Assembly: GCF_000743535.1 (NCBI RefSeq)
Contig: NZ_AVCJ01000013.1
Span: 1-49,604 of the forward strand
Direction of reading: 5' to 3'
DNA length: 49,604 nucleotides
Origin: Arenimonas donghaensis DSM 18148 = HO3-R19
Lineage (GTDB): Bacteria > Pseudomonadota > Gammaproteobacteria > Xanthomonadales > Xanthomonadaceae
Shown: positions 19,728 to 28,837 of the stretch, piece after piece
Position numbering within the stretch: position 1 is the stretch's first letter
How the letters are laid out: every line of letters begins with the position of its first letter
Notes under the pieces: model-generated
What the model was told of the DNA's origin: nothing
Databases searched by the model: none
The model's input: the letters and a program-made list of their open reading frames with translations, nothing else
Position numbers and translations under genes: made by a program

Positions 19728-20579
19728 CTACGAACGCGAGGGAAAGACACCGTTCGTGCAGATGAAGTACGTCAGCCCGTTGGGCGCGGCATCGCGCAGG
19801 TCGGGCAGGCCAAACGTGGTGCGACCATCGCCGCCGTGGGTGGTGCCCAGCAGCGCGAACAAGGCCGAATTCGACGAGATCGCCAGCAGTTGGCCCTCGG
19901 CTTTTACGCCGGAGGCGACAGAACCGGCGGTAAGCATCACCTCGCCCAGGACGCAGTCGTATTCGCGACCGCTGGCGGCCCAGTGGGTGTTCACACCAAA
20001 GCGCAGGTCAGGCGTGATCGGTCCGGCGGGGCCCTGCGGACCCTGTGGACCCTGTGGACCCGCGGGACCGGTGGCTCCGGCGGGGCCGGTGGCACCGTCG
20101 GCGCCCGCCGGGCCGGACGGACCCATCGGACCGATCGGTCCCATCGGGCCGGGCGTACCCGGGATGCCGGCCGGGCCAGGAACGCCCATCGGTCCCATCG
20201 GGCCCATGGCACCCATCGGACCGGGAACACCCATCGGACCCATCGGGCCAGGTGCGCCCATCGGACCCGTCGCACCGGTCGCGCCGGTTGCACCCACCGG
20301 CCCCTGCGGGCCGACCGCGCCAGCCGGGCCCTGGGGCCCCTGTGAACCCCAGGAAACGAGCGAGGTTCCCCAGCGGCAATTGACGAAGCTGCCCTTCTTG
20401 ATGCTCAGCACGAGCAGACTGTCCGAATCCTGTGCGCAGGCATAGAACGTATCCGGATCCGGCGGATTGGCCGGCGGCGGCGGCGGGAACCACTGAGCGG
20501 AGGCGGTGGCAGGCAACATTAGGGCCGCAGCGGCGAACAGTCCCGCCAGGCGGCGCGACGAAGATGCATTAACAATCAT
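19728..20579 (-). CDS. Secreted collagen-like protein with phage tail-collar C-terminal domain
   Basis: 283 residues. A signal peptide (cleavage probably after ATASAQ, about residue 29) is followed by a proline-rich stretch and a small N-terminal region containing two Cys. Then come 37 uninterrupted Gly-X-Y triplets (residues 78-188) and a C-terminal domain that matches the phage tail-collar fold ([48 protein letters not shown]). Bacterial Gly-X-Y proteins form trimeric triple helices, and tail-collar domains trimerise, so the C-terminus probably registers the helix. The ATG at 20579 follows an AGGGGAA site. Only one GntP-type gene lies upstream on the same strand, 98 bases away; whether they are co-transcribed is unclear. 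Likely extracellular or surface fibre. Confidence 0.88.
   Translation of the reverse strand: MIVNASSSRRLAGLFAAAALMLPATASAQWFPPPPPANPPDPDTFYACAQDSDSLLVLSIKKGSFVNCRWGTSLVSWGSQGPQGPAGAVGPQGPVGATGATGATGPMGAPGPMGPMGVPGPMGAMGPMGPMGVPGPAGIPGTPGPMGPIGPMGPSGPAGADGATGPAGATGPAGPQGPQGPQGPAGPITPDLRFGVNTHWAASGREYDCVLGEVMLTAGSVASGVKAEGQLLAISSNSALFALLGTTHGGDGRTTFGLPDLRDAAPNGLTYFICTNGVFPSRS
20016..20348 (-). repeat. Gly-X-Y triplet tract (37 repeats)
   Basis: This coding tract gives 37 consecutive Gly-X-Y triplets, rich in GPM, GPA, GAT and GPQ, with no interruption. Sub-blocks such as [15 protein letters not shown] recur, suggesting growth by slippage or unequal recombination. Its length is therefore expected to vary between strains. 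Confidence 0.9.
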
Positions 20580-20677
20580 TTGATTCCCCTGATTCTTGAC
20601 GGATGCAGCACTTCCCTATTACGCAATAAGGCGTGCCATGTGGACACCCGCCGGGAATCCGGCGCTGCTGGATGGAA

Positions 20678-22075
20678 CTACACCCAGCCCGTGGCGTAGA
20701 ACACACTGATGATGAAAAACACCGCCAGCGTCTTGATGATCGTGATGGCGAAAATGTCCTTGTAGGCCTGGCGGTGCGTGAGACCGGTGACCGCGAGCAG
20801 GGTTATAACCGCGCCATTGTGCGGCAGGGTGTCCATGCCGCCGCTGGCCATCGAGGCAACGCGATGCAGCACCTCCATCGGGATGTTGGCGGCGTTGGCG
20901 TTGGCGATGAAGGTTTCCGACATCGCCGCCAGCGCGATCGACATGCCCCCCGAGGCGGAGCCGGTGATGCCCGCCAGTGCGGTCACCGTGATCGCTTCGT
21001 TGACCAGCGGGTTGGGAATCGAACCCAGGGCCCCGGCAACGACGAGGAAGCCGGGCAGGGCGGCGATGACCGCGCCGAAGCCGTATTCGGACGCCGTGTT
21101 CATCGAGGCCAGCAAGGCGCCGCCGATCGCCGGTTGGGTGCTTTCCGCGAAGTGCGTGCTCACGGCCTTCCAGGCCAGCACCACGACCGCCACGATGCCG
21201 GTCAGCAGCGCCGCCTCGACCGCCCAGATCGCGGCGATCCGCGAGACTTCCTGCACCACCGGCTCGGCATTGCCGATCACCGACGGGTCGAAGGCGTGGC
21301 TCTCGCCGTAGTAGCGCGGGATCAGCACGGTGTAGAGCTTGTTGGTGACGCCCACCAGCACCAGCGGCAGCAGCGCGATCCACGGGTTGGCCAGCTTGTG
21401 GCCGGCGAAGGGCGCCGGCTCGTTCCGGAGTTCGGTGCCGTAGCCTTCGCCGGCGCGACGCGCGACGCGACGGCGCCACTCGAGGTAACTGATGCCCAGG
21501 GCGAGGATGAACAGGCCGCCGAGCGTGCCCAGCACCGGCGCGGCCCAGGTGTCCGTCCCGAAGAAGCCGGTGGGGATGATGTTCTGGATCTGCGGCGTTC
21601 CGGGCAGCGCATCCATCGTGAAGGTGAAGGCGCCCAGCGCGATCGTGCCGGGGATCAGGCGCTTTGGGATGTCGGCCTGGCGGAAGAGCTCGGCCGCGAA
21701 CGGATAAACCGCGAACACCACCACGAACAGCGAAACGCCGCCATAGGTGAGCACGGCGCAGACCGCGACGATGGAGAGCATCGCCCGGTCGGGGCCGAAG
21801 AGCCGGATCGTCGCCGCGACGATGGACTTGGAGAAGCCCGAGATCTCGATCAGCTTGCCGAAGATGGCGCCCAGCAGGAACACCGGGAAATAGAGCTTGA
21901 GGAAGCCCACCATCTTGTCCATGAACAGGCCGGTGAACATCGGCGCGACCAGCGATGGGTCGGTCAGCAGCACCGCACCCAGGGCCGCGACCGGCGCGAA
22001 CAGGATGACGCTGTAGCCGCGGTAGGCCACGAACATCAGGAAACTCAGCGCCGCCAGCACGATCAGGAAAGACAT
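20678..22075 (-). CDS. GntP-family permease, probably for 3-hydroxybutyrate
   Basis: 465 residues and about twelve hydrophobic segments. The overall pattern (FLLGAIFGKLIEISGFSKSI, AVCAVLTYGGVSLFVVVFAVYPFA, SASGGMSIALAAMSETFI, LPHNGAVITLLAVTGLTHRQAYKDIF) is that of the GntP/citrate-type H+ symporter superfamily. Homologues are often found beside 3-hydroxybutyrate dehydrogenase genes, and here the divergent neighbour is a TonB receptor in a PHB/3HB locus. Import of 3-hydroxybutyrate across the inner membrane is therefore the favoured role, but the substrate is inferred from context. It shares the intergenic palindrome at 22137-22150 with the receptor gene; no good -10 box is visible in its own direction. 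Confidence 0.82.
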   Translation of the reverse strand: MSFLIVLAALSFLMFVAYRGYSVILFAPVAALGAVLLTDPSLVAPMFTGLFMDKMVGFLKLYFPVFLLGAIFGKLIEISGFSKSIVAATIRLFGPDRAMLSIVAVCAVLTYGGVSLFVVVFAVYPFAAELFRQADIPKRLIPGTIALGAFTFTMDALPGTPQIQNIIPTGFFGTDTWAAPVLGTLGGLFILALGISYLEWRRRVARRAGEGYGTELRNEPAPFAGHKLANPWIALLPLVLVGVTNKLYTVLIPRYYGESHAFDPSVIGNAEPVVQEVSRIAAIWAVEAALLTGIVAVVVLAWKAVSTHFAESTQPAIGGALLASMNTASEYGFGAVIAALPGFLVVAGALGSIPNPLVNEAITVTALAGITGSASGGMSIALAAMSETFIANANAANIPMEVLHRVASMASGGMDTLPHNGAVITLLAVTGLTHRQAYKDIFAITIIKTLAVFFIISVFYATGWV

Positions 22076-22132
22076 GCCCTAGAACCCCCGGAAAACCAGA
22101 CTCCGAGTGTCCGCAGGCAAACCCGTCGCCAC

Positions 22133-22180
22133 CACTTGTACCAAGGTACAGGTGTCGCCCGGCCGGCCCGGTCGTAGTCT
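22133..22180 (+). promoter_or_regulatory. Predicted operator and promoter of the TonB-receptor operon
   Basis: The palindrome TGTACCAAGGTACA (22137-22150) is extended by CAC/GTG arms (22133-22135 and 22152-22154). A -10-like TAGTCT lies at 22175-22180, 31.5 bases from the palindrome centre, which places the palindrome near -43 as expected for an activator touching RNA polymerase. There is no recognisable -35. The same core, GTACC-NN-GGTAC, with the same spacing occurs before bdhA at 30809-30820. Binding by the LuxR-type regulator at 31781 is inference. Confidence 0.7.
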
Positions 22181-22231
22181 GCGGGGCATCCGGCCGTCCG
22201 GCCGTTCGCCAAGTCGTTCGAAGGGGAAACC

Positions 22232-24436
22232 ATGAAGCGCAAGCAACTGAGCCTGGCCATCGGCCTCACATTGTCCCTGGCGGCGCTGCAAGCGCAGGCC
22301 CAGGAGACCACGCCGGCGCCGGCCAGCGACGAGGCCGTGACCCTCGACGCCATCCAGGTCACCGCGCGCAAGCGCGAGGAGACCCTGCAGGAAGTGCCCG
22401 TGGCCGTGACCGCCTTCACCCCCGAGACGATCGACAAGCTCAATATCCGCGACATCGGTGACCTTGATGCCCAGGTCCCGAACCTGACGATCTACGCCGC
22501 GCGTGGCTCCAGCAGCACGGTCACCGCGTACATCCGCGGCGTCGGCCAGTCCGATCCGCTCTGGGGCGTCGACCCGGGCGTGGGCATCTACCTCGACGAC
22601 GTCTACATCGCCCGCCCGCAGGGCGCCCTGCTCGATGTGTTCGACGTCGACCGCGTGGAAGTATTGCGTGGCCCGCAGGGCACGCTCTATGGCAAGAACA
22701 CCATCGGCGGTGCCATCAAGTACATCTCCCGTGGCCTCCCGACTGAAACCGAAGGCACCGTCGCGGTCACGGTCGGCAGCTTCAACCAGATGGACGTGAA
22801 GGCCGCCATCGGTGGTTCCTTCGGCGGCAATGACGCCCTGCGCGGCCGCCTGTCGGTCGCCAGCCTGAGCCGCGACGGCTACGGCAAGAACATCGTCACG
22901 GGCCAGGACGTCAGCGACAAGGAAGTGTTGGCCCTGCGTGGCCAGCTCGGCGCCTACGTCACCGAGGACTTCAACCTGCAGTTCGCCTTCGACTGGCTCG
23001 ACGACCAGTCGGGCGTGCGTGGCGCGCAGATGTTGGCGCCCAACCGCTTCGTGCCGACCGCGCCGCCGATGGCCGACCGCTACGACGTGCGCAATGGCAT
23101 GCCAAATATCAACGACACCTCCATGCAGGGCATTTCGGCCACCGCCAACTGGCGGATCAACGACGACTGGGGCTTCAAGTTCGTCACCGCCAAGCGTGAA
23201 TCGGACACCGAAACCAATATCGATTTCGACCTGACCCAGGCGCCCATCGCCGACGTCAAGGCCTTCTACAGCGACGAGCAGGTGAGCCACGAACTGCAGC
23301 TCAACTACGATGCCGGTGGCCGTGCCCGCGGCGTCATGGGCCTGTACCTGTTCGACGGCGAGGCCGGTGGCCAGGTCCTGAACAACTTCTTCGGACTCCT
23401 CTTCGGCGACACCCAGGGCACGGTCTACACCGAGTCCGTGGCGATCTACGGCGACTGGACCTTCGACATCAGCGACCGCCTGCACCTGGACCTGGGTGCG
23501 CGCTGGACCGACGAGGACAAGCGCGCCGACGTGTTCAACCGCGGCTACAGCGACGGCACCTACACCAGGCCGACGACGGTGGTCGCGGACTTCGACAAGA
23601 CCATCAACTTCAGCAACCTCTCGCCCAAGATCTCGCTGGGCTACCAGGCCACCGACGACATCCTCGTCTACGGCCTGGCGACCCGCGGCTTCAAGTCCGG
23701 CGGTTACAACATCCGGGCCCAGGCCACCGCGGTGCCCCGTTCGGCTGAGCCCTTCGATGACGAGGTCGTGGACAGCTACGAGGTCGGCGCCAAGATGGCC
23801 TTCCTCGACCAGCGCCTGTTCCTGAACCTCTCGGCCTTCCACAACAAGTACGAAGACATCCAGCTGTCGGTGTTCACCAGCTACGACAGCAACAACGACG
23901 GCACCAACGATGCCTTCTTCGGCGACTTCACCAACGCCGGCTCCGGCACGGTCAATGGCGTCGAGGTCGAGTACCAGTGGCTGCCGACCCGCAACTGGCT
24001 GATCAGCGGCAACATGGCGTTCCTGGACGCGAAGTACGACGAGTTCATCTACACCGGCCTGAACATCGCCGACGAGCAGGAGTTCACCAACGCGCCGGAG
24101 TTCTCGGGTGCCATAAACATCGAGTACCGCAGCGACCTGGCCAATGGCGGCGATATCTCCGCGCGAGTCGGCTACAGCTACCAGGATGACGTGGTCGCGA
24201 CCACCGAAATCATCCGTTCCGGTGCCGTGCCGATCACCCAGGACGGGTACGGCCTGGTCAATGCCGGCGTGATCTGGAACACCGGCGGTCCGTGGTCCTT
24301 CTCGCTCCAGGGCACGAACCTGACGGACAAGGAATACCGGACCACCGGCTACAACATCAACGCGGCGCTGGGCGTGCTTACCGGCTTCTACGGCCCGCCG
24401 CGCCAGTTCAGCCTGTCGGCGCGTTACGAGTTCTGA
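22232..24436 (+). CDS. TonB-dependent outer-membrane receptor
   Basis: 734 residues with a signal peptide (MKRKQLSLAIGLTLSLAALQAQA), a plug domain (about 40-155: ITARKREETLQ-type start, VPVAVTAFTPETIDKL, VEVLRGPQGTLYGKNTIGGAI) and a 22-stranded-type barrel ending in the typical terminal Phe (SARYEF). The plug pattern belongs to the large group of receptors for carbohydrates and other organic ligands in Xanthomonadales and sphingomonads rather than classical siderophore receptors. Next to a PHB depolymerase, it may take up soluble 3HB oligomers; this is inference. Its stop overlaps the next start (TGATG) and a terminator hairpin follows 29 bases later. Confidence 0.93.
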   Translation: MKRKQLSLAIGLTLSLAALQAQAQETTPAPASDEAVTLDAIQVTARKREETLQEVPVAVTAFTPETIDKLNIRDIGDLDAQVPNLTIYAARGSSSTVTAYIRGVGQSDPLWGVDPGVGIYLDDVYIARPQGALLDVFDVDRVEVLRGPQGTLYGKNTIGGAIKYISRGLPTETEGTVAVTVGSFNQMDVKAAIGGSFGGNDALRGRLSVASLSRDGYGKNIVTGQDVSDKEVLALRGQLGAYVTEDFNLQFAFDWLDDQSGVRGAQMLAPNRFVPTAPPMADRYDVRNGMPNINDTSMQGISATANWRINDDWGFKFVTAKRESDTETNIDFDLTQAPIADVKAFYSDEQVSHELQLNYDAGGRARGVMGLYLFDGEAGGQVLNNFFGLLFGDTQGTVYTESVAIYGDWTFDISDRLHLDLGARWTDEDKRADVFNRGYSDGTYTRPTTVVADFDKTINFSNLSPKISLGYQATDDILVYGLATRGFKSGGYNIRAQATAVPRSAEPFDDEVVDSYEVGAKMAFLDQRLFLNLSAFHNKYEDIQLSVFTSYDSNNDGTNDAFFGDFTNAGSGTVNGVEVEYQWLPTRNWLISGNMAFLDAKYDEFIYTGLNIADEQEFTNAPEFSGAINIEYRSDLANGGDISARVGYSYQDDVVATTEIIRSGAVPITQDGYGLVNAGVIWNTGGPWSFSLQGTNLTDKEYRTTGYNINAALGVLTGFYGPPRQFSLSARYEF

Positions 24437-25494
24437 TGACAAGCTTTCCCCGGGAACTTTCCCAACGGGCCGCGCAAGCGGCCCGTGTTTTTATTCCGAC
24501 GGTTGCGCTGCTGGCGCTGGCTGCCTGCAGCGCCGAACCGCCGCCGCCCTTGCCGGCGATCGCGGTGGACCCTGCGCGGGTGGCCGTGGCGGGTGTTTCG
24601 TCCGGTGCGATCATGGCGACCCAGGCCCACTTCGCCTGGTCTGACCGCCTGCGCGGCGCCGCCATGGTGGCCGGCACGCCCTATGGCTGCGCCGGCGGCT
24701 CGCTGGAAACCGCCCTGGGCCCGTGCATGCAGGCGCGGCCCTACCTGCCTGATCCCGACCGCCTCGCCGGGGCCGTGCGGGCGCGGGCCGAAGCCGGCGT
24801 GCTGGCCCCGCTCGCGGGCCTGCGTGGCGACACGGTTTATGTCCTGCACGGACGCGACGATGCCACGGTCGCGCCGGCGCTGGCCGGGTCGGTGGCCGGC
24901 GTCTATGAAGCACTGTCCGGGGAGGTTGGCGGCATCCGGATCGTGGCCGACACCACGCGCGGGTTCCCGCACCTGCTGCCCACCCTGGACCGCGGCGTCG
25001 ACTGCGCGGTGGGCGGCGAGCCGTGGCTGGGTAACTGCGGCTTCGACGCGGCCGGGGAGATCATGGCCCACCTGTTCGGCGAGCCGCCAACCCCGGCCCG
25101 TCCCGCGGCCGACGGCGAACTGCGGCGTTTCGACCAGGCGCCGTTCGCACCCGCGGGCGTGGATCCGATGCTGGCCGGCGTCGGCTACCTCTACCTGCCC
25201 AAGGCCTGCGCAGCCGGCGAAACCTGCGGGGTGATGGTCGCTTTCCATGGCTGCCAGCAAAACGCCGACAAGATCGGCGAGGTCTTCGTGCGCGACGCCG
25301 GCTTCAACCGCTGGGCCGACGTGCACCGCGTGGCCGTGCTGTATCCTCAGGTTCGATCAAGCTACCTGCCGCTCAATCCAAAGGCATGCTGGGACTGGTG
25401 GGGATATACGGGCGAAAACTACGACACCCGCGACGGCGCCCAGCTGCGCTGGCTTGGCGCCGCGTTGACGGCGCTGGGCGCGCCCATGCCGTGA
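24436..25494 (+). CDS. Lipoprotein poly(3-hydroxybutyrate) depolymerase, type II catalytic domain
   Basis: 352 residues. The signal peptide ends in a lipobox (LLALAAC, lipidated Cys31). The PHB-depolymerase esterase pattern is clear: lipase box GVSSG with Ser55, Asp141/142 in LHGRDD, His179 in GFPHLLP, and a downstream oxyanion-hole motif AFHGCQQ (His271). The order Ser-Asp-His-oxyanion is that of type II (circularly permuted) depolymerase domains. The protein stops right after the catalytic domain, without the linker or substrate-binding domain of secreted enzymes. The only plausible in-frame start is ATG 24436, overlapping the receptor stop, although the n-region codons form a terminator hairpin. 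Probably outer-membrane bound and active on PHB or its oligomers. Confidence 0.85.
   Translation: MTSFPRELSQRAAQAARVFIPTVALLALAACSAEPPPPLPAIAVDPARVAVAGVSSGAIMATQAHFAWSDRLRGAAMVAGTPYGCAGGSLETALGPCMQARPYLPDPDRLAGAVRARAEAGVLAPLAGLRGDTVYVLHGRDDATVAPALAGSVAGVYEALSGEVGGIRIVADTTRGFPHLLPTLDRGVDCAVGGEPWLGNCGFDAAGEIMAHLFGEPPTPARPAADGELRRFDQAPFAPAGVDPMLAGVGYLYLPKACAAGETCGVMVAFHGCQQNADKIGEVFVRDAGFNRWADVHRVAVLYPQVRSSYLPLNPKACWDWWGYTGENYDTRDGAQLRWLGAALTALGAPMP
24465..24492 (+). terminator. Terminator-like hairpin inside the depolymerase 5' coding region
   Basis: A perfect 9-bp stem ACGGGCCGC / GCGGCCCGT with a GCAA tetraloop, then GTTTTTA. This is a textbook intrinsic terminator 29 bases after the receptor stop, yet it lies within the first 20 codons of the downstream gene. 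It probably makes receptor transcripts more abundant than depolymerase and kinase transcripts, with ribosomes entering at the TGATG overlap able to melt it. Confidence 0.8.
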
Positions 25495-25507
25495 ACCGGA
25501 CGCGGTC

Positions 25508-28500
25508 GTGCTGACCGACGTCCTGGTCATCGGCGCCGGCCTGCTGTGGCTGGGGCTGTTGTTCGGCACGGCGCTGCTGGCCGAGCGCCGTCCCGGCCTG
25601 CTGGCGAAACAGTGGCCGGTGGTCTACAGCCTGTCGCTGGCGGTGTACTGCACGTCCTGGACCTTCTACGGCACGGTCACCCAGGCCCAGCGTTCGGGCT
25701 GGGCGATCCCGCCGACCTTCCTGGGCACCATCCTGCTTTACGTGCTGGGCTTTGGCTTCCTGCTCAAGCTGCTGCGACTGGCCCGCGAGCACAATTCCAC
25801 GTCGCTGGCCGACCTGATCGCCACGCGCCTGGGCCGCAACTCCTGGCTGGCGGCCGTGGTCACCTTCGTGGCGGTGATGGGCATCGTTCCCTACATCGCT
25901 CTGCAGCTCAAGGCGGTGGCGATGAGCTACGGCCTGCTCACCCGGGCCTCCGAACTGGCGCCGCCGCCGTGGCAGGACAGCGCGCTTTACGTGGCGCTGG
26001 CGATGGGCCTGTTCGCGATGCTGTTCGGCACCCGGCGGGTGTCGGCCGCCGAACACAACCGCGGCCTGGTGCTGGCGATGGCGGTGGAATCACTGCTCAA
26101 GCTGGGCGCGATGCTCGCCCTGGGCGTCTTCGTGGTGTTTGGCCTGGACCTGCCGGACGTCGACCTGCCGCCGCCGCCCGCCGACGGCGCCAGCGGCTTC
26201 CCGGCGCTGGTGTTGCTGGGCGCGCTGGCCATGTTCACGCTGCCGCACCAGTTCCACGTCGGCATCGTCGAGTGTCGCCAGGAACGCGAACTGCGGACCG
26301 CCCGCTGGCTGTTCCCGCTGTACATGCTGGTCATCGCGCTGCCGATCCTGCCCCTGGCGCGCGCCGGCGATGCGCTGCTGGCTCCCATGGGCGTGCCCTC
26401 GGACCTGTACGTGCTGGCACTGCCGCTGGCCGAAGGCCACGAGGCACTCGCGTTGCTGGCCTTCCTGGGGGGGCTCAGCGCCGCCACCGGCATGGTCATC
26501 CTGGCGACGCTGGCATTGAGCGTGATGATCGGCAACCACTGGCTGGCGCCGCTGCTGGTGCGCGGACCCTGGTCGGGCGGGGCGGGCGAAGGGGCCGACC
26601 TGCGCGGGGCCGTGCTCAACCAGCGTCGCGTGGGCATCCTGGCGGTCGTGCTGCTGGCCTGGGTTTACAGTCGCCTGATCGCCGGCTCGGATGCGTTGGC
26701 CGACATCGGCGCGCTGTCGTTTTCGGCGCTGGCGACCCTGGCGCCGGCGGTGGCGTTCGCCGTCTGGCGCCCGCAGACGCCGGCCCGGGCGGTGCTCGCC
26801 GGCCTGGTGGTGGCGGTGGCGATCTGGAGCTGGGTGCTGCTGGTGCCGGCCTTCGCCGAAGCCGGCGGCGAGTCCGCGCCGTGGCTGCGGCAGGGACCCT
26901 TTGGCTGGGCCTGGCTGGCCCCCGAGGGCATGTTCGGACTGGGCGAGTGGAGCCGGATCGGCCGCGCGACCCTGCTCAGCCTCGCGGCCGGCGCGCTGGT
27001 TCCCTGGATGCTGGCTTCGCGCCTGGACGTGGCCACGCCGGACCGCGGCGGTGCGCTGTCGCGCGAGGCGCTGCGCGAAGTGGCGGTGCGGTTCCTGCCG
27101 GTGGACCGGGTCGACGCGGTGCTGGCCGGGGCCGCGGCCGGGCAGGCGGTGCCGTCCCAGTTGCAGCAACGCATCGAGCGCGAACTGGCGGCGGTGCTCG
27201 GCGCGGCTTCGGCCCGGCTGCTGCTCGATGCCGCGCGCCGTGCCCAGGGAACCGATCTCGATACCGTCGCCACCATCGTGGGCGAAGCCTCGCAGGCGCT
27301 GCGTTTCAACCAGCGCGTGCTCGAGGCCGCGCTGGAAAACATGAGCCAGGGCATCTCGGTGGTGGACGCCGAACTGCGCCTGGTGGCGTGGAACCGGCGT
27401 TACGCCGAGCTCTTCGACTACCCGCCGGAACTGCTCCAGGTCGGCGTGCCGGTCGCGGAACTGGTCGCGCACAACGTCGACCGCGGCCTGGCCGGCGATG
27501 GCCCGCCGGAACGGGAGGTCGCCAAGCGCCTGCGCCACATGCGCGCGGGCACGCCCTACGTCGCCGAAAGGCACTTCGGCGGCATCGTCGTCGAGATCCG
27601 CGGCAACCCCATGCCCGGCGGTGGGTTCGTGGCCACGTTCACCGACGTCACCGACTTCCGCCGCAGCGAAGCCGAGCTCAAGTCGGTCGCCGAGACGCTC
27701 GAACAACGCGTGGCCGAACGCACCGCGCAGCTTGCCGGCGCCAAGGCCGAGGCCGAGCGCGCCAATCGCGGCAAGTCGCGTTTCCTGGCGGCGGTCAGCC
27801 ACGACCTGGCCCAGCCGCTGAACGCGGCGCACCTGTTCGTGCACGCCCTGGCGCCGCGCCTGGCGGCCACCGAGCACGAGGAGGCCCTGGCCAACATCGA
27901 TGGCGCCCTGGTGTCCGCCGAGGGCCTGCTGTCGGGCCTCCTGGACATCTCGCGGCTTGATGCCGGCGGCATGGAGCCCAAACCCGAGGTTTTCCGCGTC
28001 GACGAACTGCTGCAGCACCTGGCCGCCGAGTTCGGCGTGCTGGCGGCGCAGAAGGGGCTGGCGCTGGACCGCGTGCCTTCGAGCGCCTGGGTCTTCACCG
28101 ACCCCCAGCTGTTGCGCCGGGTGCTGCAGAACTTCCTGGGCAACGCGGTGCGCTACACGGCGCGCGGCCGCATCGTGCTGGGCTGCCGGCGGCGCGGCGA
28201 ATCCCTGGTCATCGAAGTCTGGGATACCGGCCCGGGCATCGCCGAAGCGGACCAGGCGGTCATCTTCGAGGAATTCCGGCGCCTGGACAAAGGCGGGCAG
28301 GGGCTGGGCATCGGGCTGGCGATCGCCGAACGCGTGGCACGCCTGCTCGGACTGCCGCTGAAACTGCGCTCCTGGCCCGGCCATGGCACCGTGTTCTCGA
28401 TCCAGGTGCCGCGGGCGGCGCCGGCACCGGCCGACACGACGGCAGCGCCGGAGCCGACGCCGGAGCCGCCGCGCAGCCGCGTGCTGGTGGTGGACAACGA

Positions 28501-28837
28501 CCCGGACGTGCTGCGCGGCATGCAGGCCTTGCTGGGCGGCTGGGGCTGCGACGTGATGGCGGCGCGCGATGGCGACGACGCGGTCGCGCTCGCGGCGGAG
28601 CACGGCCCACCCGACTTGCTGTTGCTCGACTTCCATCTCGATGGCGGCCAGACCGGCCTGATGCTGCGCGATCGGCTGGCCAGCGTCATGCCCGCGCGTC
28701 CCTGCGTGATCATCACCGCCGACCACGGCCCGGACGTGCGCGACGCCATTGCCGCGGCCGGCTGCGTGCTGCTGCACAAGCCGCTCAAGCCGCTGGCGTT
28801 GAAGTCGGTGATGTCCCGCCTCTTGCAGAACGTGTAG
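25508..28837 (+). CDS. Hybrid sensor histidine kinase with SSS transporter-like N-terminus (CrbS/MxtR-like)
   Basis: 1109 residues, GTG start 13 bases after the depolymerase stop. About 560 N-terminal residues form a multi-pass sodium:solute-symporter-like domain (YSLSLAVYCTSWTFYGTVTQAQRSG is typical). A PAS domain follows (about 615-720, LENMSQGISVVDAELRLVAWN), a coiled coil, then HisKA with His765 in FLAAVSHDLAQPLNAAHL, an HATPase domain with DTGPGI and GLGIGLAIAERV, and a receiver domain (about 992-1105) with Asp1041. This is the architecture of CrbS/MxtR, which pairs with a LuxR-type regulator to control acetate metabolism in Vibrio and Pseudomonas. Here the partner is probably the NarL-type regulator at 31781 and the signal 3-hydroxybutyrate or a related acid (inference). 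The stop codon lies within a REP element. Confidence 0.92.
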   Translation: MLTDVLVIGAGLLWLGLLFGTALLAERRPGLLAKQWPVVYSLSLAVYCTSWTFYGTVTQAQRSGWAIPPTFLGTILLYVLGFGFLLKLLRLAREHNSTSLADLIATRLGRNSWLAAVVTFVAVMGIVPYIALQLKAVAMSYGLLTRASELAPPPWQDSALYVALAMGLFAMLFGTRRVSAAEHNRGLVLAMAVESLLKLGAMLALGVFVVFGLDLPDVDLPPPPADGASGFPALVLLGALAMFTLPHQFHVGIVECRQERELRTARWLFPLYMLVIALPILPLARAGDALLAPMGVPSDLYVLALPLAEGHEALALLAFLGGLSAATGMVILATLALSVMIGNHWLAPLLVRGPWSGGAGEGADLRGAVLNQRRVGILAVVLLAWVYSRLIAGSDALADIGALSFSALATLAPAVAFAVWRPQTPARAVLAGLVVAVAIWSWVLLVPAFAEAGGESAPWLRQGPFGWAWLAPEGMFGLGEWSRIGRATLLSLAAGALVPWMLASRLDVATPDRGGALSREALREVAVRFLPVDRVDAVLAGAAAGQAVPSQLQQRIERELAAVLGAASARLLLDAARRAQGTDLDTVATIVGEASQALRFNQRVLEAALENMSQGISVVDAELRLVAWNRRYAELFDYPPELLQVGVPVAELVAHNVDRGLAGDGPPEREVAKRLRHMRAGTPYVAERHFGGIVVEIRGNPMPGGGFVATFTDVTDFRRSEAELKSVAETLEQRVAERTAQLAGAKAEAERANRGKSRFLAAVSHDLAQPLNAAHLFVHALAPRLAATEHEEALANIDGALVSAEGLLSGLLDISRLDAGGMEPKPEVFRVDELLQHLAAEFGVLAAQKGLALDRVPSSAWVFTDPQLLRRVLQNFLGNAVRYTARGRIVLGCRRRGESLVIEVWDTGPGIAEADQAVIFEEFRRLDKGGQGLGIGLAIAERVARLLGLPLKLRSWPGHGTVFSIQVPRAAPAPADTTAAPEPTPEPPRSRVLVVDNDPDVLRGMQALLGGWGCDVMAARDGDDAVALAAEHGPPDLLLLDFHLDGGQTGLMLRDRLASVMPARPCVIITADHGPDVRDAIAAAGCVLLHKPLKPLALKSVMSRLLQNV

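Noticed and set aside
20016-20348. Collagen gene as part of a prophage because of its tail-collar domain
   Set aside because: No other phage gene is present in the window, and the protein has a signal peptide, which phage tail fibres lack.
19594-20445. Plus-strand frame with collagen-like GPx repeats opposite the collagen gene
   Set aside because: Gly and Pro codons (GGN, CCN) are each other's reverse complements, so a Gly-Pro-rich tract reads as Gly-Pro-rich on both strands. Only the minus strand has a signal peptide, a ribosome-binding site and the tail-collar domain.
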